From NCBI GenBank assembly GCA_014163555.1, contig JACJGO010000009.1, forward strand, positions 107,691-171,690: a DNA stretch of 64,000 bases. The letters run 5' to 3'. The notes under the pieces are model-generated. The model made no database searches. It worked only from the letters and a program-made list of their open reading frames with translations, and was not told the DNA's origin. How positions within the stretch are numbered: the first letter of the stretch is position 1; each line of letters begins with the position of its first letter. This document shows positions 8,515 to 17,264 of this stretch, piece after piece. A program made the position numbers and the translations under genes. Source of the stretch: Flavisolibacter longurius (lineage in GTDB: Bacteria > Bacteroidota > Bacteroidia > Chitinophagales > Chitinophagaceae).

Positions 8515-8546
8515 TATACTTTTTAGTATAAACAGCCGTAATTTTG
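8515..8546 (+). promoter_or_regulatory. suf operon promoter with an operator-like palindrome
   Basis: TAATTTTG at 8539-8546 is a full match to the TAnnTTTG -7 box and ends 4 bases before the sufB ATG. Just upstream, TATACT-TTTT-AGTATA (8515-8530) is a perfect 6-base inverted repeat covering where the -33 contact would be. That is where a repressor would block RNA polymerase, and an Rrf2/IscR-type regulator is encoded at the end of this gene group. Binding is inferred. Confidence 0.5.
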
Positions 8547-8550
8547 CAAC

Positions 8551-10032
8551 ATGAAAACAGACCTAATTCAGCAGGAAAATGTTGTGGTGGATGAAAGCAT
8601 GGACATTCTGGAACAGACCGTTCGAAATGAATACAAGTATGGCTTTGTTACCAACATTGAAGCTGATGAAGCCCCAAAAGGACTAAACGAGGATACCATC
8701 CGTTTTATCTCGGCAAAAAAAGAAGAGCCGGAATGGATGCTGGAGTGGCGCCTGAAGGCATTTCGCCAATGGCAAAAAATGAAAGAGCCGCATTGGGCCA
8801 ACCTGAATTATCCCGCTATCGATTACCAGGATATCATTTATTATTCTGCTCCCAAGCAAAAGGAAAAGCCCAAGAGTCTGGATGAAATTGACCCGGAACT
8901 GCGCAAAACGTTTGAAAAGCTGGGCATTTCCCTGGATGAGCAGAAACGCCTCACCGGTGTGGCTGTGGATGCTGTAATTGACTCTGTTTCAATTGCTACA
9001 ACCTTCAAAGAACAACTGGGTGAGCTGGGAATCATCTTCTGCTCCATGAGTGAAGCCATTCAAAATCATCCGGACCTGATAAAACAATACCTGAGCTCGG
9101 TTGTACCAGTCACCGATAACTTTTTTGCTGCGCTGAATGCTGCCGTGTTCAGCGACGGCTCTTTTGTTTATATTCCAAAAGGCGTTCGCTGCCCGATGGA
9201 ACTTTCCACCTATTTCCGTATCAATGCCGAAAATACCGGCCAGTTTGAGCGGACGCTGATTGTGGCCGAAGAAGGCAGTTACGTCAGCTACCTGGAAGGC
9301 TGCACGGCGCCCATGCGGGACGAAAACCAATTGCATGCCGCTGTGGTGGAACTGGTGGCCATGGACAACGCCGAGATCAAATACTCGACGGTGCAAAACT
9401 GGTATCCCGGCGACAAAGAAGGCAACGGTGGTATCTACAACTTCGTAACCAAGCGGGGTATCTGTAAAGGCGTGAATTCAAAAATTTCCTGGACACAGGT
9501 AGAAACCGGTTCGTCCATTACCTGGAAATACCCCAGCGTAATTCTGAAGGGGGATAACTCGGTAGGGGAGTTTTACTCTGTTGCCGTTACCAATAACTAC
9601 CAGCAAGCCGATACCGGTACCAAAATGATGCACCTGGGCAAAAACACTCGCAGCCGCATTGTATCAAAAGGTATTTCGGCCGGCTTTAGCCAGAACAGTT
9701 ACCGCGGCCTGGTGCATGTAGGGAAAAACGCTACCGGTGCCCGCAACTTCTCGCAGTGCGATTCGCTCTTGCTGGGCGATAAATGCGGCGCCCATACCTT
9801 CCCATACATCGAAGTGAAAAACAAATCCGGCGTGGTAGAACACGAAGCCACTACCTCAAAAATCGGTGAAGACCAGATCTTCTACTGCAACCAACGCGGT
9901 ATCGATACCGAAACGGCGGTAGCCCTGATTGTAAACGGATTTGCCAAAGAAGTAATGGCGCACCTGCCGATGGAATTCGCTGTCGAAGCACAGAAACTGC
10001 TTGCTATCAGCCTTGAGGGCAGCGTCGGATAA
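8551..10032 (+). CDS. sufB: Fe-S cluster assembly scaffold SufB
   Basis: A 493-residue cytoplasmic protein, close to the E. coli SufB length (495). With SufC and SufD it forms the scaffold on which [Fe-S] clusters are built. The C-terminal beta-helix region contains [20 protein letters not shown] and the later [20 protein letters not shown], hallmarks of SufB. A promoter box ends 4 bases before the ATG, so either the message is leaderless or the true start is the Met at residue 17 (8599), which precedes the conserved NEYKYGFVT segment. First gene of a six-gene SUF operon. Confidence 0.96.
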   Translation: MKTDLIQQENVVVDESMDILEQTVRNEYKYGFVTNIEADEAPKGLNEDTIRFISAKKEEPEWMLEWRLKAFRQWQKMKEPHWANLNYPAIDYQDIIYYSAPKQKEKPKSLDEIDPELRKTFEKLGISLDEQKRLTGVAVDAVIDSVSIATTFKEQLGELGIIFCSMSEAIQNHPDLIKQYLSSVVPVTDNFFAALNAAVFSDGSFVYIPKGVRCPMELSTYFRINAENTGQFERTLIVAEEGSYVSYLEGCTAPMRDENQLHAAVVELVAMDNAEIKYSTVQNWYPGDKEGNGGIYNFVTKRGICKGVNSKISWTQVETGSSITWKYPSVILKGDNSVGEFYSVAVTNNYQQADTGTKMMHLGKNTRSRIVSKGISAGFSQNSYRGLVHVGKNATGARNFSQCDSLLLGDKCGAHTFPYIEVKNKSGVVEHEATTSKIGEDQIFYCNQRGIDTETAVALIVNGFAKEVMAHLPMEFAVEAQKLLAISLEGSVG

Positions 10033-10098
10033 TCGCCTGTATGGATATGCATCTGACATCTCCACATCAAAATTTTAAAAACGATTCAAACTAGCATA

Positions 10099-10857
10099 AT
10101 GTTATCAATACGGAATTTACACGCAAATATTGACGGAAAAGAAATCTTACGAGGCATCAACCTGGATATAAATGCAGGCGAAGTACATGCTATCATGGGA
10201 CCTAACGGTTCGGGCAAAAGCACCTTGTCGGCCATTATAGCCGGCCGCACCGACTTCGAAGTAACGGAAGGAGAAATCAGCTTTATGGGCAAAGACCTCA
10301 TGGAGCTTTCTCCCGAAGAAAGAGCCGGCGAAGGGATCTTCCTTTCTTTTCAATACCCCATCGAAATTCCGGGTTTGACAACGACCAACTTTATTAAAAC
10401 GGCCGTAAACGAAGTGCGTAAATACCGTGGCGAAGAACCGTTGGATGCGGTGCAGTTCCTGAAGAAGATGAAGGAAAAAATGAAACTGGTCAATATCGAT
10501 CAGTCCTTGTTAAGCCGCTCTCTGAACGAAGGTTTTTCCGGTGGTGAAAAAAAACGCAACGAAATTTTCCAGATGGCCATGCTGGAGCCCAAACTGGCCA
10601 TCCTCGATGAAACCGATTCGGGTCTCGACATTGATGCCATTCGAATAGTAGCCAACGGTGTAAACCAGTTGCGTACCGCAGACAATGCTGTTTTACTGGT
10701 TACGCACTACCAGCGTTTGCTCGATTATATCGTTCCGGATTTTGTGCATGTATTGTACAGGGGCCGTATTGTAAAATCCGGTACGAAAGAACTGGCATTT
10801 GAACTGGAAGAAAGAGGATATGATTTTATCAAAGCCGAAGTAGAGCAAGGCGCTTAA
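10099..10857 (+). CDS. sufC: Fe-S assembly ATPase SufC
   Basis: A 252-residue ABC-type ATPase that powers the SufBCD scaffold; it is soluble and does not transport. Walker A is GPNGSGKST (residues 34-42), the signature motif is LNEGFSGGEKKRNE, and Walker B is LAILDETDSGLDIDA with the catalytic acidic residue. The ending HVLYRGRIVKSGTKELA is typical of SufC. It lies 66 bases after sufB and 10 bases before sufD. Confidence 0.97.
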   Translation: MLSIRNLHANIDGKEILRGINLDINAGEVHAIMGPNGSGKSTLSAIIAGRTDFEVTEGEISFMGKDLMELSPEERAGEGIFLSFQYPIEIPGLTTTNFIKTAVNEVRKYRGEEPLDAVQFLKKMKEKMKLVNIDQSLLSRSLNEGFSGGEKKRNEIFQMAMLEPKLAILDETDSGLDIDAIRIVANGVNQLRTADNAVLLVTHYQRLLDYIVPDFVHVLYRGRIVKSGTKELAFELEERGYDFIKAEVEQGA

Positions 10858-10867
10858 CCCAGAGCAC

Positions 10868-12169
10868 ATGAACACGATTGATATTATTAAAGAACGATAC
10901 CAGCAGTTGCAATCGGCCAACGGGAGCAGTGTGTTGACGTCCATCGAACAGGATGCGTTCAATACGTTCAATACCCAGGGCATTCCAACTGTTAAGCATG
11001 AAGAATGGAAATACACCCGCATCAGCGGCGTGTTCAACAAAGAATATGCATTTAACCCGGAAAGCTTACATACTACTGTTTATGCCAGCGATCTGGAAGG
11101 CATACGCCTTCCCGGTTACGAAGCTGCCAACGAACTTGTTTTTATAAACGGTTTGTATTCGCCCCAGCTGTCTACCATTCGTTCGGCCGACCTGACGGTG
11201 CTAAGCCTGGAAGAAGCCACCAAAGGGGAATACCGGGACCTGGTGCTACAGCACCTGGGCCAAAGCAGCAAATACATCAACGATGGCCTGAATGCGCTGA
11301 ACACTGCATTTGCTGCCGAAGGCATTTTTATGCATGTGAAGCGGGGTAAGATTGTTGAGCATCCGGTTTATATCTACAACATCAGTGATGCCCGTTCGGC
11401 CAACATTTTAGCGCAGCCGCGAAGCCTGATCTATGTAGCACAGAACGCCCAGGTGATCATAACCGAAACCTATGCTACTATTGGTTCGCAGGAAAGTTTT
11501 ACCAACCAGGTAACTGAGGTAGTGGTGGAGCAGGACGCAATCCTTGAGTATTACAAAATTCAAAACGATGTATCCCGAAGCAGTCAGGTAAATACAACGC
11601 ATATTCGCCAGGTGGGCAAAAGCCTGGTGAACACCGTCACGGTTTCGCTGGAAGGCGGCATTGTACGCAACAACCTCAATATTGCCATGGAAGCCGAACA
11701 TTCGGAATCGCATTTTTATGGCCTTTATTTTTTGAAAGGCGATACGCTGGTTGATAACCACACGGTGGTAGACAATGTAAAACCCAACTGCCTGAGCAAC
11801 GAATTGTACAAAGGCGTGATTGATGATAATGGTACGGCTGTATTCAACGGGAAGATTTTTGTACAAAAGGATGCGCAAAAGACCAATGCGTTTCAGAGCA
11901 ACAAAAACCTGCTGCTATCCGATAATGCAACGGTGAATACCAAGCCGCAGCTGGAGATTTTTGCCGATGATGTAAAATGTTCGCATGGTTGTACGGTAGG
12001 ACAGTTGGACGAGGAGGCATTCTTTTACCTGCGTTCGAGAGGCATCAGTGAAAAGGCAGCCAAGTCGCTCCTGATTCATGCGTTTGCCATCGACATTCTT
12101 GATCACATCAAGCCGGAAGCCATCCGCAATTATGTGGACAAACTGATCTCCGAACGACTGGATTTTTAA
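10868..12169 (+). CDS. sufD: Fe-S cluster assembly protein SufD
   Basis: A 433-residue partner of SufB in the SufBC2D scaffold. The N-terminus has KHEEWKYTRIS, common in SufD, and the C-terminal beta-helix half has VDNVKPNCLSNELYKGV and KCSHGCTVGQLDEEAFFYLRSRG, the last being the strongest family block. It follows sufC by 10 bases and precedes sufS by 74 bases. Confidence 0.96.
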   Translation: MNTIDIIKERYQQLQSANGSSVLTSIEQDAFNTFNTQGIPTVKHEEWKYTRISGVFNKEYAFNPESLHTTVYASDLEGIRLPGYEAANELVFINGLYSPQLSTIRSADLTVLSLEEATKGEYRDLVLQHLGQSSKYINDGLNALNTAFAAEGIFMHVKRGKIVEHPVYIYNISDARSANILAQPRSLIYVAQNAQVIITETYATIGSQESFTNQVTEVVVEQDAILEYYKIQNDVSRSSQVNTTHIRQVGKSLVNTVTVSLEGGIVRNNLNIAMEAEHSESHFYGLYFLKGDTLVDNHTVVDNVKPNCLSNELYKGVIDDNGTAVFNGKIFVQKDAQKTNAFQSNKNLLLSDNATVNTKPQLEIFADDVKCSHGCTVGQLDEEAFFYLRSRGISEKAAKSLLIHAFAIDILDHIKPEAIRNYVDKLISERLDF

Positions 12170-12243
12170 ACACGGATTTTTTCACGAATTGCACAAATGT
12201 GGCGTTGTTACGAGTTAAAGAAAGTGCAATCAAATTAGAAGAA

Positions 12244-13488
12244 ATGATAGAATCCTTAGCCATAGAAACAAAGTACGATGTGCAGGCTATTCGGCGCCAA
12301 TTTCCGGCCTTAAGCCGTGAAGTAAAGGGGAAGCCTCTGGTGTACTTTGACAACGCTGCCACCACGCAAAAACCACAGGTGGTGATTGATGCCCTTGTAA
12401 ACTATTACAGCAGCTACAACGCCAACATTCACCGCGGTATACACACCTTGGCCGAAGAGGCTACGGCGGCTTTTGAAGCCACCCGCGATGCGGTGCAGGC
12501 CTTTATCAATGCACCCTCCCGCGACCAGATCATTTTTACCAGCGGTTGTACCGAAGGCATTAACCTGGTGGCGCAAACTTGGGGCCGGCAAAACATTGAG
12601 GCTGGCGATGAAGTGATTGTTTCCAATATGGAGCACCACTCCAACATTGTTCCCTGGTACCTGGTTTGCCAGGAGAAAGGCGCAACTCTGAAAGTCATTC
12701 CTATCAATGAGAATGGAGAATTGATTCTTGATGGATTTGAGGACATGCTTTCCGAACGGACGAAATTTGTTTCGGTAGTGCATGTGTCGAATGCGCTGGG
12801 AACGATCAATCCCGTTAAAACCATTATTGAAAAAGCACACAAGGTTGGCGCCAAGGTGTTAGTGGATGGTGCGCAGTCAACCGTTCACCTGGATGTGGAC
12901 GTGCAGGACATGGACGCTGATTTCTTTGTTTTTTCATCGCACAAAGTATATGGTCCAACCGGTGTTGGTGCCTTATACGGCAAGCGTGAATTACTGGAAA
13001 GTATGCCGCCGTACCAGGGCGGGGGAGAGATGATCAAAGAAGTTTATTTCGACAACATCACCTATAACGAACTACCTTACAAATTTGAGGCGGGCACACC
13101 CAATATTGCCGATACCATTGCATTCAAAGCGGCGCTGGAATTCACCAAAAGCATTGGCAAAGATGCCATTCGCCGGCACGAAAATGAGTTGCTGGCCCAT
13201 GCCACCGAAGCATTGAAAGATGTTCCGGGATTGCGCATCATTGGCAATGCAAAAGATAAGATCAGCGTGATCTCTTTTGTCATCGACAAGGTGCATCCGC
13301 AGGACTTGGGTATACTGCTGGATAACCGCGGAATCGCAGTTCGCACAGGGCATCATTGTGCACAACCACTAATGGATTGTTATCGCATTCCCGGAACCAC
13401 GAGAGCATCTTTTGCGATGTACAATACAAAAGAGGAAGTGGATGCGCTGATCGCCGGGTTGCACAAAGCCGTAAAATTATTAACCTAA
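12244..13488 (+). CDS. sufS: Cysteine desulfurase SufS
   Basis: A 414-residue PLP enzyme that takes sulfur from cysteine and hands it to SufE. The PLP lysine is in FSSHKVYGPTGVG, and the catalytic Cys that carries the persulfide is in RTGHHCAQPLMD. The N-terminal YFDNAATTQKP is also typical. The open frame reaches 12199, but I use the ATG at 12244 (MIESLAIETKYDVQ), which fits the family's usual 405-415 residues. sufE starts 2 bases after its stop, so the two partner genes are tightly linked. Confidence 0.95.
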   Translation: MIESLAIETKYDVQAIRRQFPALSREVKGKPLVYFDNAATTQKPQVVIDALVNYYSSYNANIHRGIHTLAEEATAAFEATRDAVQAFINAPSRDQIIFTSGCTEGINLVAQTWGRQNIEAGDEVIVSNMEHHSNIVPWYLVCQEKGATLKVIPINENGELILDGFEDMLSERTKFVSVVHVSNALGTINPVKTIIEKAHKVGAKVLVDGAQSTVHLDVDVQDMDADFFVFSSHKVYGPTGVGALYGKRELLESMPPYQGGGEMIKEVYFDNITYNELPYKFEAGTPNIADTIAFKAALEFTKSIGKDAIRRHENELLAHATEALKDVPGLRIIGNAKDKISVISFVIDKVHPQDLGILLDNRGIAVRTGHHCAQPLMDCYRIPGTTRASFAMYNTKEEVDALIAGLHKAVKLLT

Positions 13489-13490
13489 AA

Positions 13491-13940
13491 ATGCAGGAAC
13501 AACTGACCATAGAAGAAATAGAAAGGGAGATTGTGGAAGAGTTTTCGCTCTTCGACAGTTGGGATGATAAATACGAATACATCATTGACCTGGGCAAAAA
13601 ACTGCCACCGCTGGAGGACCAGTTTAAAGTAGACGAAAACAAGGTTCGGGGTTGCCAGTCGACCGTATGGCTGGCTGCGGATTTTCGAGATGGAAAGGTT
13701 TATTACAAAGCCGACAGTGATGCCGTGATTGTAAAAGGATTGATCAGCATGTTGATCCGGGTGCTTTCAGGACAAACACCGGATGCGATTGTGGCTGCCA
13801 AGCTGGGTTTCATTAATGAAATCGGCATGACCAGTCACCTGGCGCAAACCCGCAGCAATGGCCTTTTGGCAATGGTGAAGCAAATGAAAAATTATGCGCT
13901 GGCTTTTAAAGTAAAAGAAGCCGCAGCAAATAATCAATAA
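13491..13940 (+). CDS. sufE: Sulfur acceptor protein SufE
   Basis: A 149-residue cytoplasmic protein that accepts persulfide sulfur from SufS and passes it to SufB. The acceptor Cys is in KVRGCQSTVWL, and the block GLISMLIRVLSGQTPDAI follows at the usual distance. I start at ATG 13491, two bases after the sufS stop; the longer open frame reads back through sufS and is not real. The stop codon sits inside an AT-only palindrome. Confidence 0.94.
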   Translation: MQEQLTIEEIEREIVEEFSLFDSWDDKYEYIIDLGKKLPPLEDQFKVDENKVRGCQSTVWLAADFRDGKVYYKADSDAVIVKGLISMLIRVLSGQTPDAIVAAKLGFINEIGMTSHLAQTRSNGLLAMVKQMKNYALAFKVKEAAANNQ

Positions 13941-13956
13941 TTATTAATTAATAATT
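13939..13956. repeat. 18-base perfect AT-only palindrome at the sufE stop
   Basis: AATTATTAATTAATAATT equals its own reverse complement. It starts in the sufE TAA and ends 10 bases before the next ATG. No G or C is present in the region from 13937 to 13957. Function unknown; it could be an mRNA hairpin between sufE and the DUF59 gene or simply a degenerate spacer. Confidence 0.6.
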
Positions 13957-13966
13957 ACTAATTATT

Positions 13967-14278
13967 ATGGAACCTGATGTATTGCGTGAAAAAGTAGTGG
14001 AAACCTTGCAGACGATCTTCGATCCGGAGATCCCAGTGAGCATCTATGAATTGGGATTGATTTACCGCATCGATATCTTGCCAATCAACAATGTGCAGAT
14101 TACGATGACGCTGACAGCACCAAGCTGCCCGGCGGCACAATCGTTGCCTGTAGAGGTAGATCAAAAGGTTCGGAAAATTGAAGGTGTAAACGACGTGCAC
14201 GTTGCCGTTACCTGGGATCCGCCATGGGACAAAAGCATGATGTCGGAAGTGGCCCAGTTGGAACTGGGATGGATGTAA
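13967..14278 (+). CDS. SUF-associated DUF59 (MIP18-like) Fe-S assembly protein
   Basis: A 103-residue DUF59 protein of the kind found in SUF operons and related to SufT/PaaD. It has the family start FDPEIPVSIYELGLIYRI and TAPSCPAAQSLP with the conserved Cys. The ending VTWDPPWDKSMMSEVAQLELG is typical of the SUF-linked branch. These proteins help load or move Fe-S clusters to client enzymes; the exact step is not settled. It is the last gene of the operon, 26 bases after sufE. Confidence 0.9.
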   Translation: MEPDVLREKVVETLQTIFDPEIPVSIYELGLIYRIDILPINNVQITMTLTAPSCPAAQSLPVEVDQKVRKIEGVNDVHVAVTWDPPWDKSMMSEVAQLELGWM

Positions 14279-14280
14279 GG

Positions 14281-14395
14281 ACGTGAAATGTCAAAGGTGA
14301 GACGTGAATGCAGAAGGACTTTCGTTAGAAACATACTTACGATAGACTAGAGAAAGAAATTCACAATTGACGATTCACCAGTCACGATCTAATTG
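14281..14395. other. Degenerate spacer between the SUF operon and its regulator
   Basis: The spacer is built of loosely repeated words such as ACGTGAAATGTCAAAGGTGA, GACGTGAATG and TTCACAATTGACGATTCACC. Similar word-salad spacers occur near 24286, 44890 and 51217. No gene, terminator or clear promoter box is visible. The role is unknown. Confidence 0.35.
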
Positions 14396-14423
14396 CTGTC
14401 TGAAAAAACAACGAAAAAGATTC

Positions 14424-14909
14424 ATGAAAATTACCGCACAGGAAGAATATGGTTTACGGTTGCTGATCCGCATTGCGTCTTGCCGCGATACCAACGGCAT
14501 GAGCATTCCGCAGCTAAGCGAGGCCGAGGGCATCAGTCCGCATTATGTGGCCAAGCTAACCCGCATCCTGCGTATTGGCGGATTTATTAACAGTACGCCG
14601 GGCAACAAGGGCGGCTATGTTCTTTCGATGCCTGCCCAGGAAATCATCATCAACAATGTGTTGAAAGCTCTCGGCGGTTCCCTCTTCGACCAGGAATTTT
14701 GCGGTTCACACGCCGGTGCCATGAAGCTTTGCACCAATTCAGTCGATTGCTCATCACGGTCGCTTTGGCAAATGATCCAGTATACGGTTGATCAATTGCT
14801 CGACCGGGTAACGCTGCATGATCTTGTTTGCACGGAAGAAAATTCGGCCAAAATGTTACGGCAGATCCTTATTCAGAAAGAGGAAAACCTGAATGTAGAC
14901 GCTGGCTAG
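14424..14909 (+). CDS. Rrf2/IscR-family Fe-S-sensing transcriptional regulator
   Basis: A 161-residue winged-helix regulator. The N-terminal MKITAQEEYGLRLLIRIA and LTRILRIGGFINSTPGNKGG cover the family's DNA-binding wing. Three Cys (CGSHAGAMKLCTNSVDC, spacing C-x9-C-x5-C) lie where IscR and relatives bind an Fe-S cluster. The open frame extends to 14367, but I start at ATG 14424, where homology begins. Placed right after the SUF genes, it probably represses them when cluster supply is good. The palindrome at 8515-8530 is a candidate operator. Its last 41 bases overlap the 3' end of the opposite gene. Confidence 0.88.
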   Translation: MKITAQEEYGLRLLIRIASCRDTNGMSIPQLSEAEGISPHYVAKLTRILRIGGFINSTPGNKGGYVLSMPAQEIIINNVLKALGGSLFDQEFCGSHAGAMKLCTNSVDCSSRSLWQMIQYTVDQLLDRVTLHDLVCTEENSAKMLRQILIQKEENLNVDAG

Positions 14910-16464
14910 TCCGGTGCCGCTGGTTGTTTTCTTTTTTATATTTCTCGGCAATGATGGTGCTCAGCTCTTTCCGGTGCACTTTGCTTTCCACCCACGATAT
15001 CATGTCGATGTAAACGAACACACGGGTTTGCAACCGGTTCTTCTCAAACTTTTTGATGCGCTGCAAAAACTTCTGCAATTCTTCTTTGGTTTTATCCGGC
15101 GATACATGAAAAGACCGTCGCAGAAACTTCAGGATCTCTTCTTCAAACGCAGTCATGTTCTGCATTTTGGCCATAAAGCGATAGACAGATCGTGACAGGT
15201 ATTCTACCAGTTCATAGTTGCCCAACTCATAATGCGCCAAGAGGTGCAACAGGCGGGCATAACATTGCAGGTCATAGCGAAGACCTGAGTTTTCATTCAG
15301 TATTTTTTGTACATAATCGATGCAGGTGTCAAAATCGCCGGAGCCGAAATACATCATGGCGATCTTGTAGTTCAGCACCATGGCCCGGTGCGAATCAATG
15401 AAAATGGAATACTCCTTTAATTTCTCCTCAATCTCCGGAACCAGTTTCAGGCCTTCTTTAAAGCTGCCATTCAGGAAGTGACGATTGATCTTTGCCTGGG
15501 CAATGTAGAGGAAAGATTGTGTCCGGAAGTTTTCATTCTGTTGCACACGATCGGTTTGTGCATAGGCTTCAAAATGGGCCAGCGTGGCATCAAACTTATC
15601 ATGATTGCGTAAATCAAAATGCGAGTTGATCAGGTTATGCAGGCCTTTGATATAATGTCCCGTTTCCACCCGTTTAAGGAGGGGCTGTTCTTCAAAAAGG
15701 TTCACCCATTTCTGCGAGTACCGGTAGTACATCAGGAAGTCCTGCCGGATATACGCATACCAGCTATAGCACTGGTACAGATAAAGCTTTTCGTAAAACC
15801 CGGTCAATTGAAATGCATTGGCCGGAAGGTGGTCTTTTAAAAAATCTTTGATGCGCTGTTCATCCTGTTCCGTTCTTGAATGCCCGTTCTTGATATAATA
15901 ACTGTATAATTGGATCGAAAGATTCGATAACCGTGTCACCATATCCACATGCCTGATCGCTTCTTCTGCTTCGGCTGCAAGGCTGTCGGCACGATCCTGC
16001 ATACTGCGGGTTATATGCAGTGACTCGATCCTCTTTTCAAGCGCTATGGCCTGGATCAGGAAATTGATCTTTTGATTGGCCTTGGCGGTTTCTTTTGCTT
16101 TCTCCAGGATCTTCAGGCTTTGCAGGTGCAGGCCTTTTTTGTAGAGGATATGGGCATAGTCAAATTGTTCGTTCAGTTGCAGATCGATACTGTCGGCACT
16201 TTTCAAAAGACGGAGGCTTGCCATCACCTGCTTATACAGGTGTGCTTTCAGGTTGGAAAGCTGTGTCTTCTGCACAGTGGGCAGTTTTTTCAGCAGCTTT
16301 GTATCATCGTACTCCTCCATCTTATCCAGTGCATCAAAAAGCTGTACGATTTTCAGGTCTTCGTTGGAAGAATTGCGTTTGATAAAAAGCTTGAAATGCC
16401 GCTTTTCTGCTTTTTCCAGTGAGTGGATCAATTGAAATAATATATCGGTTGACCGTTTGGACAC
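14869..16464 (-). CDS. Conserved protein of unknown function, TPR-like helical repeats
   Basis: A 531-residue protein, rich in Lys, Glu and Leu and almost wholly alpha-helical, with no signal peptide or membrane segment. Repeating stretches such as LQSLKILEKAKETAKANQKI and FDTCIDYVQKILNENSGL look like TPR helices. I do not recognise a named domain or catalytic motif. The start is GTG at 16464; an in-frame stop lies a few codons upstream and the next Met is far inside. The final 13 or so residues are encoded by bases that also encode the end of the Rrf2 regulator, so the C-terminus may be a recent extension. A scaffold or adaptor is plausible; the function is unknown. Confidence 0.75.
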   Translation of the reverse strand: MSKRSTDILFQLIHSLEKAEKRHFKLFIKRNSSNEDLKIVQLFDALDKMEEYDDTKLLKKLPTVQKTQLSNLKAHLYKQVMASLRLLKSADSIDLQLNEQFDYAHILYKKGLHLQSLKILEKAKETAKANQKINFLIQAIALEKRIESLHITRSMQDRADSLAAEAEEAIRHVDMVTRLSNLSIQLYSYYIKNGHSRTEQDEQRIKDFLKDHLPANAFQLTGFYEKLYLYQCYSWYAYIRQDFLMYYRYSQKWVNLFEEQPLLKRVETGHYIKGLHNLINSHFDLRNHDKFDATLAHFEAYAQTDRVQQNENFRTQSFLYIAQAKINRHFLNGSFKEGLKLVPEIEEKLKEYSIFIDSHRAMVLNYKIAMMYFGSGDFDTCIDYVQKILNENSGLRYDLQCYARLLHLLAHYELGNYELVEYLSRSVYRFMAKMQNMTAFEEEILKFLRRSFHVSPDKTKEELQKFLQRIKKFEKNRLQTRVFVYIDMISWVESKVHRKELSTIIAEKYKKENNQRHRTSQRLHSGFPLSE

Positions 16465-17264
16465 GTTGTTGTTATTTTTCTGTAATCATTTGGTTGTTCA
16501 ACAAACCCGATCAAATTTTCTCATTGGGTTCGGCATAGTTTCCTGCCAAGCCCATGCAATAAACGCTATTGCCAGGACTGCTTGTATAGCAAGAAACCAT
16601 GTGAAAAAGCAACCGGTTGCCTGAACAAAGGCTGGTGCAAATATGTTTTAGGATGCTGATCCCTGTGCACCTTATTGTCTGAATGATTTCAATACAAGTA
16701 TAGGATTTTTTTGGATAAGGCTTGTCCTGCAGCTAATGCTACATCGTTAAAATGCAGCGAAGTGCGGAGGAATCCTGTCCTCTTTGCAGGGCATCTTTTT
16801 TGCAAGTACCAACTGTGGTGAAAAGCAATTGAGAGAAGAACCATCTAAACCCGGTTTTATAAAACCCGATTGACGAGAATGATTACTGTGTTTATGACGA
16901 AAATTATATCCGATAAAAAAATCCTGATTTACTATTGCAGTCCGAAAACAATCTGTAATGTATTGATAATAAATATGTTATATCTGTTTTTCGGCATGAA
17001 GTAACGTGCAGTTTTGTTCCGCCGTATGAAAACTTTTTGTCCATACCCGGTTAGCAGGCTGATCCAATATCGACCATGAAATGGTTTCGCATGAAAGCCA
17101 TAGAAACTAACACCATTGTAAAAGCAGATGCTTGGCGATGGGAACTGAGAATGGAATTGATGAACGGCTAAAAACACCAGGATGAAAACAAAAATGTTAT
17201 CGCCCGATTGCGGATTTGCCTCTTCAAAATGTAAACTTCTTATTGGCTCCTTAAATTTTATTGT
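16465..17264. other. 800-base upstream region of PUL unit 1, no gene seen
   Basis: Both strands lack a believable gene; the open frame at 16932-17318 (minus) has no recognisable features and overlaps susC. The region holds a perfect 14-base palindrome GGTTTTATAAAACC at 16853-16866, about 400 bases before the susC ATG, flanked by CCC and CG. I see no full TAnnTTTG box. It probably holds the promoter and regulator site for the first PUL unit, and perhaps the promoter of the minus-strand gene. Confidence 0.4.

Noticed and set aside
16465..17264. tRNA or other known RNA in the long spacers
   Set aside because: No cloverleaf arms or tRNA-like boxes were seen in this gap or in the gaps at 30436, 32334 and 53591.
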